Assembly (NCBI RefSeq): GCF_014084105.1
Contig: NZ_CP048289.1
Location: forward strand, 6,085,922 to 6,149,921
Source: Streptacidiphilus sp. P02-A3a
GTDB taxonomy: Bacteria > Actinomycetota > Actinomycetes > Streptomycetales > Streptomycetaceae
Direction: 5' to 3'
Length of the DNA stretch: 64,000 bases
Numbering within the stretch: the first letter of the stretch is position 1; the number at the start of each line of letters is the position of its first letter. Below are positions 23,234 to 31,403 of this stretch, one piece after another. The position numbers and the translations under genes were made by a program. The notes under the pieces were generated by a model. The model was not told the origin of the DNA. It saw nothing but the letters and a program-made list of their open reading frames with translations, and did not search any database.

Positions 23234-23449
23234 TCACGGAACCACCCGGACCGCCCGGTAGTCGTAGCCGTCCTGCTTGAAGCCGGGTGCCTCCCAGTCG
23301 AGTTCGACCCGCTGACCGGGGGTGAGCCGACGCAGCCCGCGCATCGCCACATCGCTGAAGTGGACGAAGCAGCCACCCGGTGTCTCGGGCGAGTCGAGTA
23401 CGCCCCAGCCGTCCTCTTCGTACCATTCGCGAACAGTCGCCGTCGTCAT
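23234..23449 (-). CDS. Cold-shock-domain-like small protein
   Basis: 71 aa with EEDGWGVLDSPETPGGCFVHFSDV, which follows the RNP1/RNP2 pattern (GxGF/GWG...VFVHFS) of cold-shock proteins; the rest forms the OB fold (GQRVELDWE...YDYRAVRV). It is slightly divergent from canonical CspA and lacks part of the aromatic surface. Probably binds single-stranded nucleic acid. Confidence 0.82.
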   Translation of the reverse strand: MTTATVREWYEEDGWGVLDSPETPGGCFVHFSDVAMRGLRRLTPGQRVELDWEAPGFKQDGYDYRAVRVVP

Positions 23450-23546
23450 GTCGACACTCTAACCACCGGTTGCTGACCGGCAGGTGACCATATCCAACTC
23501 GGCGAAGGGGTAGCCGGAGTCGTGGGGTCCCGGCGATGATGGGGCC

Positions 23547-24023
23547 ATGAAGGCTGCATGTCGCGCCTGGGAACAGCTGGAGTCCTGGGCCGACCTCACC
23601 ACCGCACCCGCCAGTTGCGGCCAGGGCCGGGCCCTGATCGCGAACGGCGGCGAGATCGCCCACCTCCACAACGACCACGACGCCGATCTGAACCTGACCG
23701 ACGAGGCCATCGAGCGGATGCGCACGGAGCTGGAGCAGTCCACCGCCGTACGCCTGCACTCGGGTACCGGTTGGGTCACCCTGCGTCTGGACTGCGACCA
23801 GGACGCCGAACTGATGGTCTCCCTGGTCAGTATCGCGCTCCAGGCGCACGACCGGCACCGGCCGCGGACCCCGGTCCGGCCGTGCAACCTCGGTCACATC
23901 TCGATCATGCACGCGGAGCAGCAGTCCGCGGGCGCCGGGAAGTCCGGTGCGCCGCGCAGGTTCCACGTGCCCCGGCTCGCCCTCGGACGGGCCCGCCCGC
24001 AGCAGGGCCGCCGGATGGCCTGA
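23547..24023 (+). CDS. DUF5519-like ('luciferase domain') protein
   Basis: 158 aa. GGEIAHLHNDHDADLNLTDEAIERM followed by AVRLHSGTGWVTLRL resembles the small actinobacterial domain labelled luciferase-like/DUF5519, with conserved H-L-H and D-L-x-L-T. The tail is basic and rich in Arg. No biochemical function is known to me for this family. Confidence 0.6.
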   Translation: MKAACRAWEQLESWADLTTAPASCGQGRALIANGGEIAHLHNDHDADLNLTDEAIERMRTELEQSTAVRLHSGTGWVTLRLDCDQDAELMVSLVSIALQAHDRHRPRTPVRPCNLGHISIMHAEQQSAGAGKSGAPRRFHVPRLALGRARPQQGRRMA

Positions 24024-24084
24024 GCCGGTCGGCGGCGGACGCCCGCTCCTCGCGGGGTCCGCCGCCGAAGGCAGCGAGGGGGCG

Positions 24085-24435
24085 TCAGCGCCCGTCGGCG
24101 GTATCGGGGTCGCCGACCACGGCGAGCCGGTGACCGGCGGCGTCCAATCGCTCGCGCAGCACCCGCGCCGCGTACTCGCGCGGCACCGATCTGAGGCCGA
24201 AATCCCAGTAGGCGCGCCGCTGGACCTCCCGCACGGCCACCACCGGCACCGTTCCGGCGCCGGGGCGCCGCCGGGCGTGGGCGATGGCCCGGTCGGCCGC
24301 CTTGTCCAGCTGCCCCCGGTAGCGGTGCGCGGACACCCGGTGCAGCTCCGGCCCGCAGCGTCGGCCGCGACGCACCCGGCCCAGGGCCATGACCGGCAGC
24401 ACCGCCGCGAAGGCGGTCAGGAGTCGGGTGTGCAT
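24085..24435 (-). CDS. Hypothetical protein with hydrophobic N-terminus
   Basis: 116 aa from ATG 24435, which has GGAG five bases upstream; the longer frame to 24492 lacks support. Residues 3-18 (TRLLTAFAAVLPVMAL) form a short hydrophobic segment, which could be a signal or anchor. The rest is Arg-rich and charged, with no motif I recognise. Confidence 0.55.
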   Translation of the reverse strand: MHTRLLTAFAAVLPVMALGRVRRGRRCGPELHRVSAHRYRGQLDKAADRAIAHARRRPGAGTVPVVAVREVQRRAYWDFGLRSVPREYAARVLRERLDAAGHRLAVVGDPDTADGR

Positions 24436-24682
24436 GAGGTCTCCAATCGGCCCGTTTCGTCCCCGGGCCGGAGCCATTGTCCGGGTCGGCACCTAACAGC
24501 GGGGTAACAGCGTCCGGGCCCCGGAACCGGCTGTCCGGCGCCCTCGGATCCGGCAACGGCGGGGCCCCGGAGAGGCTTTATAGTCGGCTCAGCCGAGTGG
24601 TGTCCCCCGTCGGCGCGGCAGCGCGCGGGGTGTGCTCGGAGTGCGCGTTGCTGATCCGAGAAGGCCACACGAGAGGGATGTC

Positions 24683-25531
24683 ATGCGAGGTTCGGCCAAG
24701 CCGTCGGGGTCGGGGCGGGAGCCGCTGGCCGCCAAGGTCCCGGAGATCACCGCGCTGTTCTGGGTGGTCAAGATCCTGACCACCGGCATGGGCGAGGCGA
24801 CCTCGGACTTCCTGGCGAACGGCAACCTGGCCGTGGCCGGGGTGGTCGGCTTCGGCCTGTTCTGCTTCGCGCTGTGGCTGCAGTTCCGGGTGCGGCGCTA
24901 CCACTCGGCGGTGTACTGGCTGGCGGCGGTCTCGGTGGCGGTCTTCGGCACCATGGCCGCCGACGGGCTGCACGTCGGCCTCGGCGTCCCGTACGTGGGC
25001 ACGGTCACCCTGTACGCGGTGTTCCTGATCGTGGTGCTGGTCACCTGGTACCGCAGTGAGGGGACGCTGTCGATCCACAGCATCACCACCCGGCGGCGCG
25101 AGGTCTTCTACTGGTGCACGGTGTTGGCGACCTTCGCGCTGGGCACCGCGCTCGGCGACTTCGCGGCGGTCACGCTGAACCTGGGCTTCCTCGACTCCGG
25201 GCTGGCGTTCGTCGCGCTGATCGCGGTGCCGCTGCTGGCCTGGTGGAAGTTGGGCATGAACTCGATCCTGGCGTTCTGGTTCGCCTACGTGGTCACCCGG
25301 CCGCTCGGTGCGTCCTTCGCCGACTACCTGGGCAAGCCGAAGTCGATCGGCGGCGTGGGCTTCGGCGACGGCACGGTGGCCGCGGCGGCGTCCGTGGTGA
25401 TCATCGCGCTGGTGGCCTACGCGATGGTCTCGCGCGGCGACGTCCAGCGCCCGGCCGAGGCCGGGCCCGCCGGGGCGCCCCGCGACGACGACACCGTGCG
25501 ACTGCTCTCGGTGAACCTCCCGCGGGAGTAG
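24683..25531 (+). CDS. COG4705-type integral membrane protein
   Basis: 282 aa with about seven to eight membrane segments. KVPEITALFWVVKILTTGMGE and the repeat-like FYWCTVLATFALGTALGDF, two related halves, are typical of COG4705 membrane-anchored proteins. AGAGGGA precedes ATG 24683. The function is not established; it has a cytoplasmic polar C-terminus. Confidence 0.75.
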   Translation: MRGSAKPSGSGREPLAAKVPEITALFWVVKILTTGMGEATSDFLANGNLAVAGVVGFGLFCFALWLQFRVRRYHSAVYWLAAVSVAVFGTMAADGLHVGLGVPYVGTVTLYAVFLIVVLVTWYRSEGTLSIHSITTRRREVFYWCTVLATFALGTALGDFAAVTLNLGFLDSGLAFVALIAVPLLAWWKLGMNSILAFWFAYVVTRPLGASFADYLGKPKSIGGVGFGDGTVAAAASVVIIALVAYAMVSRGDVQRPAEAGPAGAPRDDDTVRLLSVNLPRE

Positions 25532-25568
25532 CCCGGCGGCGGGCGGTGACCGGTCAGTGGGGGGGACC

Positions 25569-27032
25569 TCACGGGCCCCCGCCCGACGCGTTCCCCCGCG
25601 CGTTGCCCCGCGCCGTCCGGCCCGGGCGGCGGGCGACCGTGGTCCAGCCGAGCACCGCGCAGGCCGTCAGTACCGCGAAGGCCGCGGCGATCCCGGTCCG
25701 GCCCGGGACCAGGTGCAGGGTCAGCGTGACGGCGGCGACGCCGAGCGCGGTGCCGAGGCCCCGGGTCATGTTGACCATGCCGCCGCCGGTTCCGGCGGCG
25801 GTGGCCGGGACGGCCCGCATCACGGCGGTGTTGTTGGCGGGCAGGAAGACCCCCAGCGCCAGTCCCAGCAGCGCCAGCGGCGCGGGCAGCAGGGCCTCCC
25901 GCAGCGGCAGCAGCGTCATCAGCGCGAGTGCGAGGACGCAGCCGAGGGTTCCGGCACGGCTGCGGGCGCGGTTGTCCCAGGCCGGTGGCAGCAACCGGTC
26001 GGCCAGGGTGGCGGCGACCGCGAAGCCGACCGGCAGCGCGGTCAGCACCAGGCCGGACTGGAGCGCGCCGATGCCCTGCCGGGCCAGGCCGACCGGGACC
26101 AGCACCAGCGGGCCGAACAGCACCAGGTAGCCGCAGAGCCCGCCGAACAGCCCCGGCGCCGTCCCGCCGGTGCGCAGCAGTCGCAGGTCCACCAGCGGGT
26201 CGGCGCAGCGGGCCTGGCGGCGGACGAAGGCCCAGCCGGCGGCCACGGCCAGTGCCAGCAGCGCGGCGGCGGCCCACTGCGGCAGGCCGAGACCGGAGGC
26301 CACCGACAGGGCGAGCAGCAGCGCGGTGGTGGAGGCGGCCAGCAGCGCCACCCCGGGCAGGTCGATCCGGTCGCCGCCGGAGCGCTGCCGGGTGCGCGGC
26401 AGCAGGTAGTGCCCGGCGACCAGGGCGACGATGCCGACCGGGACGTTGATGCCGAAGACCCAGCGCCAGCCGATGGTGTCGACCAGCGCGCCGCCGATGG
26501 TCGGGCCGAGGGCCAGCCCGATCGCCTGTCCGGCGGCCTGCATGCCCAGGGCGGCGCGCATCCTCTCCGGCGGGGCGCTGGTGGTGACCAGCGCGACGCT
26601 GTTCGCCTGGAGCATGGCCGCGCCCGCCGCCTGGACCACCCGGAAGACGATCAGCAGGCTCAGCGTCGGGGCCAGTCCGCAGGCGGCGGAGGCGGCGGTG
26701 AACAACCCGAAGCCGTACAGGTAGACGAGCTTGCGCCCGTGCTTGTCGGACAGTCGGCCGACCGGGATGAGCAGCGCGACCAGCGTCAGCATGTAGGCCA
26801 GCGAGACCCACTGCACGGCCGCGAGCGGGGTGTGGAACTGGTTCCGCAGCGCTTGGTAGGTGAGCGTGACGATGCTGGCGTCGAGCTGGCCCATGAAGGC
26901 GCCGAAGCAGACGGTGGCCACCGCCAGCCGCCAGGCCCAGGGGCGGGTGCGGATCAGCTCGGGGCGTGGTCGCTCCCAGGTGAGCAGCGCCCAGCCGCGC
27001 GGGCGGCGAAGGTCGGAGTCTGACAGGGCCAT
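25569..27032 (-). CDS. DHA2-family MFS drug exporter
   Basis: 487 aa with about 14 hydrophobic helices. Motifs: GAFMGQLDASIVTL (helix 1), GRLSDKHGRKLVY (motif A), and ALGPTIGGALVD (motif C of antiporters). Best fits the EmrB/QacA class of proton-driven efflux pumps. The promoter region holds a short dyad CCGATATATTCGG at 27093-27105, a possible operator. The gene is far from the metabolite cluster, so a link to its export is not supported. Confidence 0.88.
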   Translation of the reverse strand: MALSDSDLRRPRGWALLTWERPRPELIRTRPWAWRLAVATVCFGAFMGQLDASIVTLTYQALRNQFHTPLAAVQWVSLAYMLTLVALLIPVGRLSDKHGRKLVYLYGFGLFTAASAACGLAPTLSLLIVFRVVQAAGAAMLQANSVALVTTSAPPERMRAALGMQAAGQAIGLALGPTIGGALVDTIGWRWVFGINVPVGIVALVAGHYLLPRTRQRSGGDRIDLPGVALLAASTTALLLALSVASGLGLPQWAAAALLALAVAAGWAFVRRQARCADPLVDLRLLRTGGTAPGLFGGLCGYLVLFGPLVLVPVGLARQGIGALQSGLVLTALPVGFAVAATLADRLLPPAWDNRARSRAGTLGCVLALALMTLLPLREALLPAPLALLGLALGVFLPANNTAVMRAVPATAAGTGGGMVNMTRGLGTALGVAAVTLTLHLVPGRTGIAAAFAVLTACAVLGWTTVARRPGRTARGNARGNASGGGP

Positions 27033-27336
27033 GGCTTCCTCATCCCGCGGGACCGGCGTCGACGGTGGCGTACTCCGACCATACCTCTGTCACCGATATA
27101 TTCGGAAGACGAGATAGTAGGATCTAGACATGACGAGAGCATGAGCAATTCTGTGTGCGACATGATCTGTGCCAGAGTCGCCGTGAACACCCCCGGCGAC
27201 CGGCTCGCGACGCACAGCGAAGGTCCGGGATCCTCTCAGCAACGGCCCCGGGGCGAAACCGACCGCGGCGATCCTTCATCCTGATGTGAAGAGGACACTC
27301 GCGCCGCGACCGGGGCGCGACCGATTTGGGGTGGAT
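27033..27336. promoter_or_regulatory. Divergent promoter region, MFS exporter / penicillin-binding protein
   Basis: 304 bp without a gene, A+T-richer in 27085-27170. It contains the imperfect palindrome CCGATATATTCGG (27093-27105) some 60 bp upstream of the exporter start. No regulator gene is adjacent. Confidence 0.45.
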
Positions 27337-29028
27337 ATGAACGGCGGCGTCAAGGCCGGAGTGATAGGCGCGTGTGTGGTGGTGCTCGCGGCGGGCGGGT
27401 ACGGCGCGTACCAGCTGGTCGGCAAGGGCGGTGTCGGGGGCAGTCCGAAGCCGGACCCCTCGGCGACGATGATCTCGGCCACGCCGCCGACGGATCCGCT
27501 GGCACTGAAGCAGGCCCAGGCCTTCCTGGACGCGTGGGCCTCGGGGGCCGCCGGCTACCCGAAGGCCGCCGCCGACACCGACGCCGCGGCCACCGCGCAG
27601 CAGGCGCTGACCAGCTACAGCAGCGGGCTCGGCCTGAGCACGATCGCCTTCGGCAAGCCGCTGACGGCGGTGCCGGACCCGGCCGTCCCGAACGCCGTCA
27701 AGGTGGGATTCACCGTCACCGCCAAGGTCGGCGGCCCCACCGGGCACCTCTGGTCGTACCCGGACTCCCTGGACGTGGTGCAGACCAACAGCGGTGTCAC
27801 CTCGGTCAGGTGGAGCAGCGCGGTGCTCTACCCGAAGCTCGGGACGGGCCAGTCGCTGAAGGCCGGAGCGGTTCCGGCCGCCCCCGGCACCGCGACCGTC
27901 CTCGCCTCCGACGGCACCCCGCTGACCGCGGCCAAGTACCCCTCGCTCACCCAGATCATCCCCACCATCGCCGGCAGCGCCGAGGGCCTGCGGGCGGTGA
28001 CCGGGGGCAGCGGCGGCAGCGGGGTGGTGGTCACCAACGCCGCCGGCACCACCGTCTCCACCGTCAAGGTCTTCACCCCGGCCACCGGCGGCACCATCAC
28101 CACCACCATCAACGCCTCGCTCCAGGCGGTCGCGGAGCAGGCGGTGGTGGCCCCCACCCTGGACGGCAAGCCGGGCTCGGTGGTGGCGCTGGACCGCACC
28201 AACGGCCACATCCTGGCCATCGCCTACAGCGGGCACAGCGGCAACACCGCCATCAACGCCGAGCTGGCCCCGGGCTCCACCATGAAGATCATCACCTCGG
28301 CGGCGCTGTTCGACGACGCCGGGCTCAACCCGTCGAGTCCGGCTCCGTGCACGGCCGACGTGGTGGCCGACGGCCAGGTGTTCCACAACGACAGCGACAT
28401 CACGGCGAACCCCAGGACCACCATCGAGCAGGGCTTCGCCGAGTCCTGCAACGCCTCCTTCATCAAGGACGGCTACGACGACCTGGTGCACGGCAGCGAC
28501 GCCACCGCGCTGGCCAAGGAGGCCGACGACGTGTTCGGGCTCGGCAACTGGGACATAGGCGGTGGCGTCGAGACCGCCAACCCGCAGGTGCCGATGAACC
28601 CGGCCGGCTCGAACGCGGCGGCCGACCTGATCGGCCAGGGCACGGTCACCATGAACCCGCTGGTCCTGGCGTCACTGGCGGCGACCGTCCGGGACGGCGC
28701 GTTCCACCAGCCGATCATCCTGCCCGGACAGCCGCAGCCCCCGGCCGCGAAGGCGATGAACCCGACCACCGACGGCTACCTGCGGCAGATCATGGCCTTC
28801 GACGCCAACAACTCGATGGGCACCGCCTATCCGCGGATGAACCAGATCCCCGGCAGCGGCGCCAAGACCGGCACCGCCGAGGTCGGCCCGACCGGCAACA
28901 CCACCACCAACGGCTGGTTCACCGCCTACGACGACAACATCTCCGCCGCCGCGCTGGTCCAGGGCGGCACCACCGGTGTCGGCACCGCCGGGTACATCGT
29001 GCAGAGCCTGCTGAACGCCGACCACTGA
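27337..29028 (+). CDS. Penicillin-binding transpeptidase with NTF2-like N-terminal domain
   Basis: 563 aa from ATG 27337 (GTG 27331 is equally possible). Residues 6-26 form a signal anchor, ~45-155 an NTF2-like (MecA-N) domain, and ~235-560 the transpeptidase. The penicillin-binding motifs are S314-T-M-K317, S370-C-N372 and K510-T-G. It cross-links peptidoglycan outside the membrane. The length and domain order match actinobacterial class B PBPs of the PbpA/MecA-N group; there is no glycosyltransferase domain. Confidence 0.9.
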   Translation: MNGGVKAGVIGACVVVLAAGGYGAYQLVGKGGVGGSPKPDPSATMISATPPTDPLALKQAQAFLDAWASGAAGYPKAAADTDAAATAQQALTSYSSGLGLSTIAFGKPLTAVPDPAVPNAVKVGFTVTAKVGGPTGHLWSYPDSLDVVQTNSGVTSVRWSSAVLYPKLGTGQSLKAGAVPAAPGTATVLASDGTPLTAAKYPSLTQIIPTIAGSAEGLRAVTGGSGGSGVVVTNAAGTTVSTVKVFTPATGGTITTTINASLQAVAEQAVVAPTLDGKPGSVVALDRTNGHILAIAYSGHSGNTAINAELAPGSTMKIITSAALFDDAGLNPSSPAPCTADVVADGQVFHNDSDITANPRTTIEQGFAESCNASFIKDGYDDLVHGSDATALAKEADDVFGLGNWDIGGGVETANPQVPMNPAGSNAAADLIGQGTVTMNPLVLASLAATVRDGAFHQPIILPGQPQPPAAKAMNPTTDGYLRQIMAFDANNSMGTAYPRMNQIPGSGAKTGTAEVGPTGNTTTNGWFTAYDDNISAAALVQGGTTGVGTAGYIVQSLLNADH

Positions 29029-29044
29029 CCGCTCACGCCCGCGC

Positions 29045-30016
29045 TCACGGCCGGGTGAGCAGCGCCGCGTCCTCGGCCGGCAGCCAGCTGCCGGCCGGTC
29101 GGCGCAGCCAGCCCTCGCGCGCGCTCAACGCGCGGGCGGCCTCGCACAGCGCCGCCAGCCCGGGATGCCGCAGGTCGGGGCGGTGCACCAGGCTGACCAG
29201 GCTGAGTGGTACCGGTCGAATCAGTGGCCTGGTCACGGTGTTGGGGATGTCCGGGCCGCCGGTGGTGGTCAGCACCGGATCGCGGTGCCGCCCGACGTAG
29301 TGCGCCATCTCGTCCACGCCGACCGGCGGCGAGTACGGCGGCGCGGCGGCGAGGCCGTGCTCGGCCAGCAGGCGGCTGCCGAGGTCGCTCCACTCGGTGG
29401 TGGCCGGGTTGCCCGCGCAGATGTCGACCCGGTAGCCGTGGAGCTCGCGCAGCGGGACCGACCGCCGCGCCGCCAGCGGATGGTCCTCGGCCAGGATCAC
29501 CGCCATCGGCTCCACCCGCAGCGGGACGTGGTGCAGTTGCTCGCGGACCCGGGCCGGCAGGCCGGAGAAGCGGCCGAAGGAGACGTCGAGCCGCCGGGCC
29601 AGGATCTCGGCCGCGCCGGCGGCCAGCCCGCCGTGGAACCGGGCCAGCAGTTCGGCCTCCGGGGCGTTGCCGCGGGCCAGGGCGAGGATCCGGTGCGCGG
29701 TCAGGTCCGGTCCGGCCAGGCCGGGGCTGCTCAGGTCGACCAGCAGCGGCCCGGCGGTGTCGCCGCGGGCGATCTCGTCGTGCAGTGCGAGCAGCCGGAC
29801 GGCCCTGGGCAGCAGCCGCTCCCCGGCGGATGTGAGTTCCACCCTGCGAGTGCTGCGGTCGAACAGGTTGAGGCCCAACTGCCGTTCCAGGGACTGGATG
29901 TCGCGGCTGACGGCCTGCTGGGCGAGCGGGATCCGGGCGGCGGCCCGGCCGAAGTGCAGCTCCTCGGCCACGGCGACGAAGGCCCGCAGCAGGCGGGGGT
30001 GGATGTCGGCGGGCAC
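29045..30016 (-). CDS. LysR-family transcriptional regulator
   Basis: 323 aa, GTG start. N-terminal winged helix-turn-helix: LLRAFVAVAEELHFGRAA...AVSRDIQSLERQLGLNLFDR, followed by a periplasmic-binding-like effector domain. Divergent from an MFS gene, which it probably regulates, through a TGACA-N9-TGTCA dyad at 30045-30063 that contains the LysR T-N11-A pattern. Confidence 0.9.
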   Translation of the reverse strand: MPADIHPRLLRAFVAVAEELHFGRAAARIPLAQQAVSRDIQSLERQLGLNLFDRSTRRVELTSAGERLLPRAVRLLALHDEIARGDTAGPLLVDLSSPGLAGPDLTAHRILALARGNAPEAELLARFHGGLAAGAAEILARRLDVSFGRFSGLPARVREQLHHVPLRVEPMAVILAEDHPLAARRSVPLRELHGYRVDICAGNPATTEWSDLGSRLLAEHGLAAAPPYSPPVGVDEMAHYVGRHRDPVLTTTGGPDIPNTVTRPLIRPVPLSLVSLVHRPDLRHPGLAALCEAARALSAREGWLRRPAGSWLPAEDAALLTRP

Positions 30017-30044
30017 CGGCCCAGGTTAACAACCCCGGCCGGAT

Positions 30045-30063
30045 TGACAACACAACTGTGTCA
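30045..30063. promoter_or_regulatory. Candidate LysR box
   Basis: TGACAACACAACTGTGTCA: TGACA and TGTCA arms separated by nine bases, in the divergent region 29 bp upstream of the lysR start. Confidence 0.5.
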
Positions 30064-30120
30064 GTCGCCCGGAAAAGGTGTTGGACCAGCGGTGACGTCA
30101 CCGCCAGGCTGGTGCCTCCA

Positions 30121-30159
30121 CCCCAGTGCCCAGCCCCAGTGCCCAGCCCCAGTGCCCAG
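30121..30159 (+). repeat. Three exact 13-bp tandem repeats
   Basis: CCCCAGTGCCCAG occurs three times head to tail in the LysR/MFS divergent region, between the LysR box and the MFS start. The length is not a multiple of three, in keeping with non-coding DNA. Confidence 0.85.
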
Positions 30160-30185
30160 CCCGGGGCCGTCCCGTCAGGAGCCCT

Positions 30186-31403
30186 GTGTTCTCCGGTTAC
30201 CGCCGCATATTCGACGCCCCCGGCAGCGCCGCCTTCGCCGTCAGCGGCCTGCTGGCCCGGTTCCCGATCGGGATGACCGGCGTCGGTGCGATCTTCATGA
30301 TCACCGCGGCACGCGGCTCCTACGGCCTGGCGGGTGCGCTGTCCGCCACCGTGCTGCTGGTGGTGGCGGCGGCCGGGCCGCAGCTGGCCCGGCTGGTGGA
30401 CCGGCACGGACAGGCCCGGGTCGCGGTCCCGGCGCTGGTGGTGGCGGTGGCCGGCGGGCTGGCGGAGCTCCTCTGCCTGCGCCTCCACGCCCCCGGTTGG
30501 ACGCTGTTCGTCAGCGCCGCCGTCACCGGCCTCGGCCCCAACTTCGGTTCGCTGTCCCGGGCCCGCTGGTCGGCGCTGCACCAGGGCGACGAGGCGGCGC
30601 TGCACAGCGCGTACTCGCTGGAGTCGGTGCTCGACGAGCTCTGCTTCATCCTCGGTCCGCTCGCGGCGACCGCGCTGGCCACCACGCTCTTCCCGGCGTC
30701 CGGCTTCCTGGCGGCGATGCTGCTGCTGCTCGCGGGCGGGCTGGCGTTCTGCGCGCAGCGACGCAGCGAGCCGCCGGTGCGCCGGGGCCCGGCCGGTACC
30801 CGGGGTTCGGCGCTGAGCTCGCCCGGGCTGCGGATCCTGGTCGCCTCGCTGCTGGCCACCGGCGGGGTGTTCGGGATCATCGAGATCACCACCATCGGCT
30901 TCGCCGACGCCCACCACCACAAGGCCTACGCCAGCCTGGTGCTGGCCTGCTACGCGTTCGGCTCCTGCCTGTCCGGGCTCGCCTTCGGCAGTTGGCGGCC
31001 CAGGGCGAGCGCGGCCGAACGCCTGCCGCGGTGCCTGCTGGCGATGACCGTCAGCCTGGCTCCGCTGCCGTTCGTGGGGAGCCTGCCGGTACTCGCCGGG
31101 GCGCTGCTGCTGGCCGGGCTGACCACCGCGCCGACGATGGTGACCAGCATGGCCCTGGTCCGCGAGTGCGTCCCGGCCGTCCGGCTCACCGAGGGCTTCA
31201 GCTGGGCCACGACCGGCCTGCTGCTCGGCGTCTCGGCGGGAGCCGCGGTGGGCGGCTGGGCGGTCCAGCACCTGGGACCCGGTGTCGGCTACCGGATCCC
31301 GGTGGCGACCAGCGCGCTGGCACTGCTGATCGCCCGCGCCGGTGCCCGCGCACTGCGCGGGCACCGGCAGGGGGTCCGTACCGACGGTCAGCCGACGGTG
31401 TAG
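30186..31403 (+). CDS. MFS transporter, 12 helices
   Basis: 405 aa from GTG 30186, which has AGGAG four bases upstream; the frame upstream passes through the tandem repeats and is not coding. Twelve hydrophobic segments, with ARLVDRHGQARV as motif A. Similar to small actinobacterial MFS proteins of unknown substrate. Its 3' end overlaps the convergent protease gene by 16 bp. Confidence 0.85.
   Translation: MFSGYRRIFDAPGSAAFAVSGLLARFPIGMTGVGAIFMITAARGSYGLAGALSATVLLVVAAAGPQLARLVDRHGQARVAVPALVVAVAGGLAELLCLRLHAPGWTLFVSAAVTGLGPNFGSLSRARWSALHQGDEAALHSAYSLESVLDELCFILGPLAATALATTLFPASGFLAAMLLLLAGGLAFCAQRRSEPPVRRGPAGTRGSALSSPGLRILVASLLATGGVFGIIEITTIGFADAHHHKAYASLVLACYAFGSCLSGLAFGSWRPRASAAERLPRCLLAMTVSLAPLPFVGSLPVLAGALLLAGLTTAPTMVTSMALVRECVPAVRLTEGFSWATTGLLLGVSAGAAVGGWAVQHLGPGVGYRIPVATSALALLIARAGARALRGHRQGVRTDGQPTV
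31338..31368. terminator. Stem-loop inside the 3' end of the MFS gene
   Basis: Perfect 14-bp arms (GCCGGTGCCCGCGC) around ACT, within the coding end of the MFS gene and 20 bp beyond the convergent protease stop. It can end the leftward protease transcript. Confidence 0.65.

Noticed and set aside
25569-27032. DHA2 exporter as the efflux pump of the HPG cluster
   Set aside because: It is more than 5 kb past the terminator that closes the cluster, separated by several unrelated genes, and shares no regulatory motif with the cluster.
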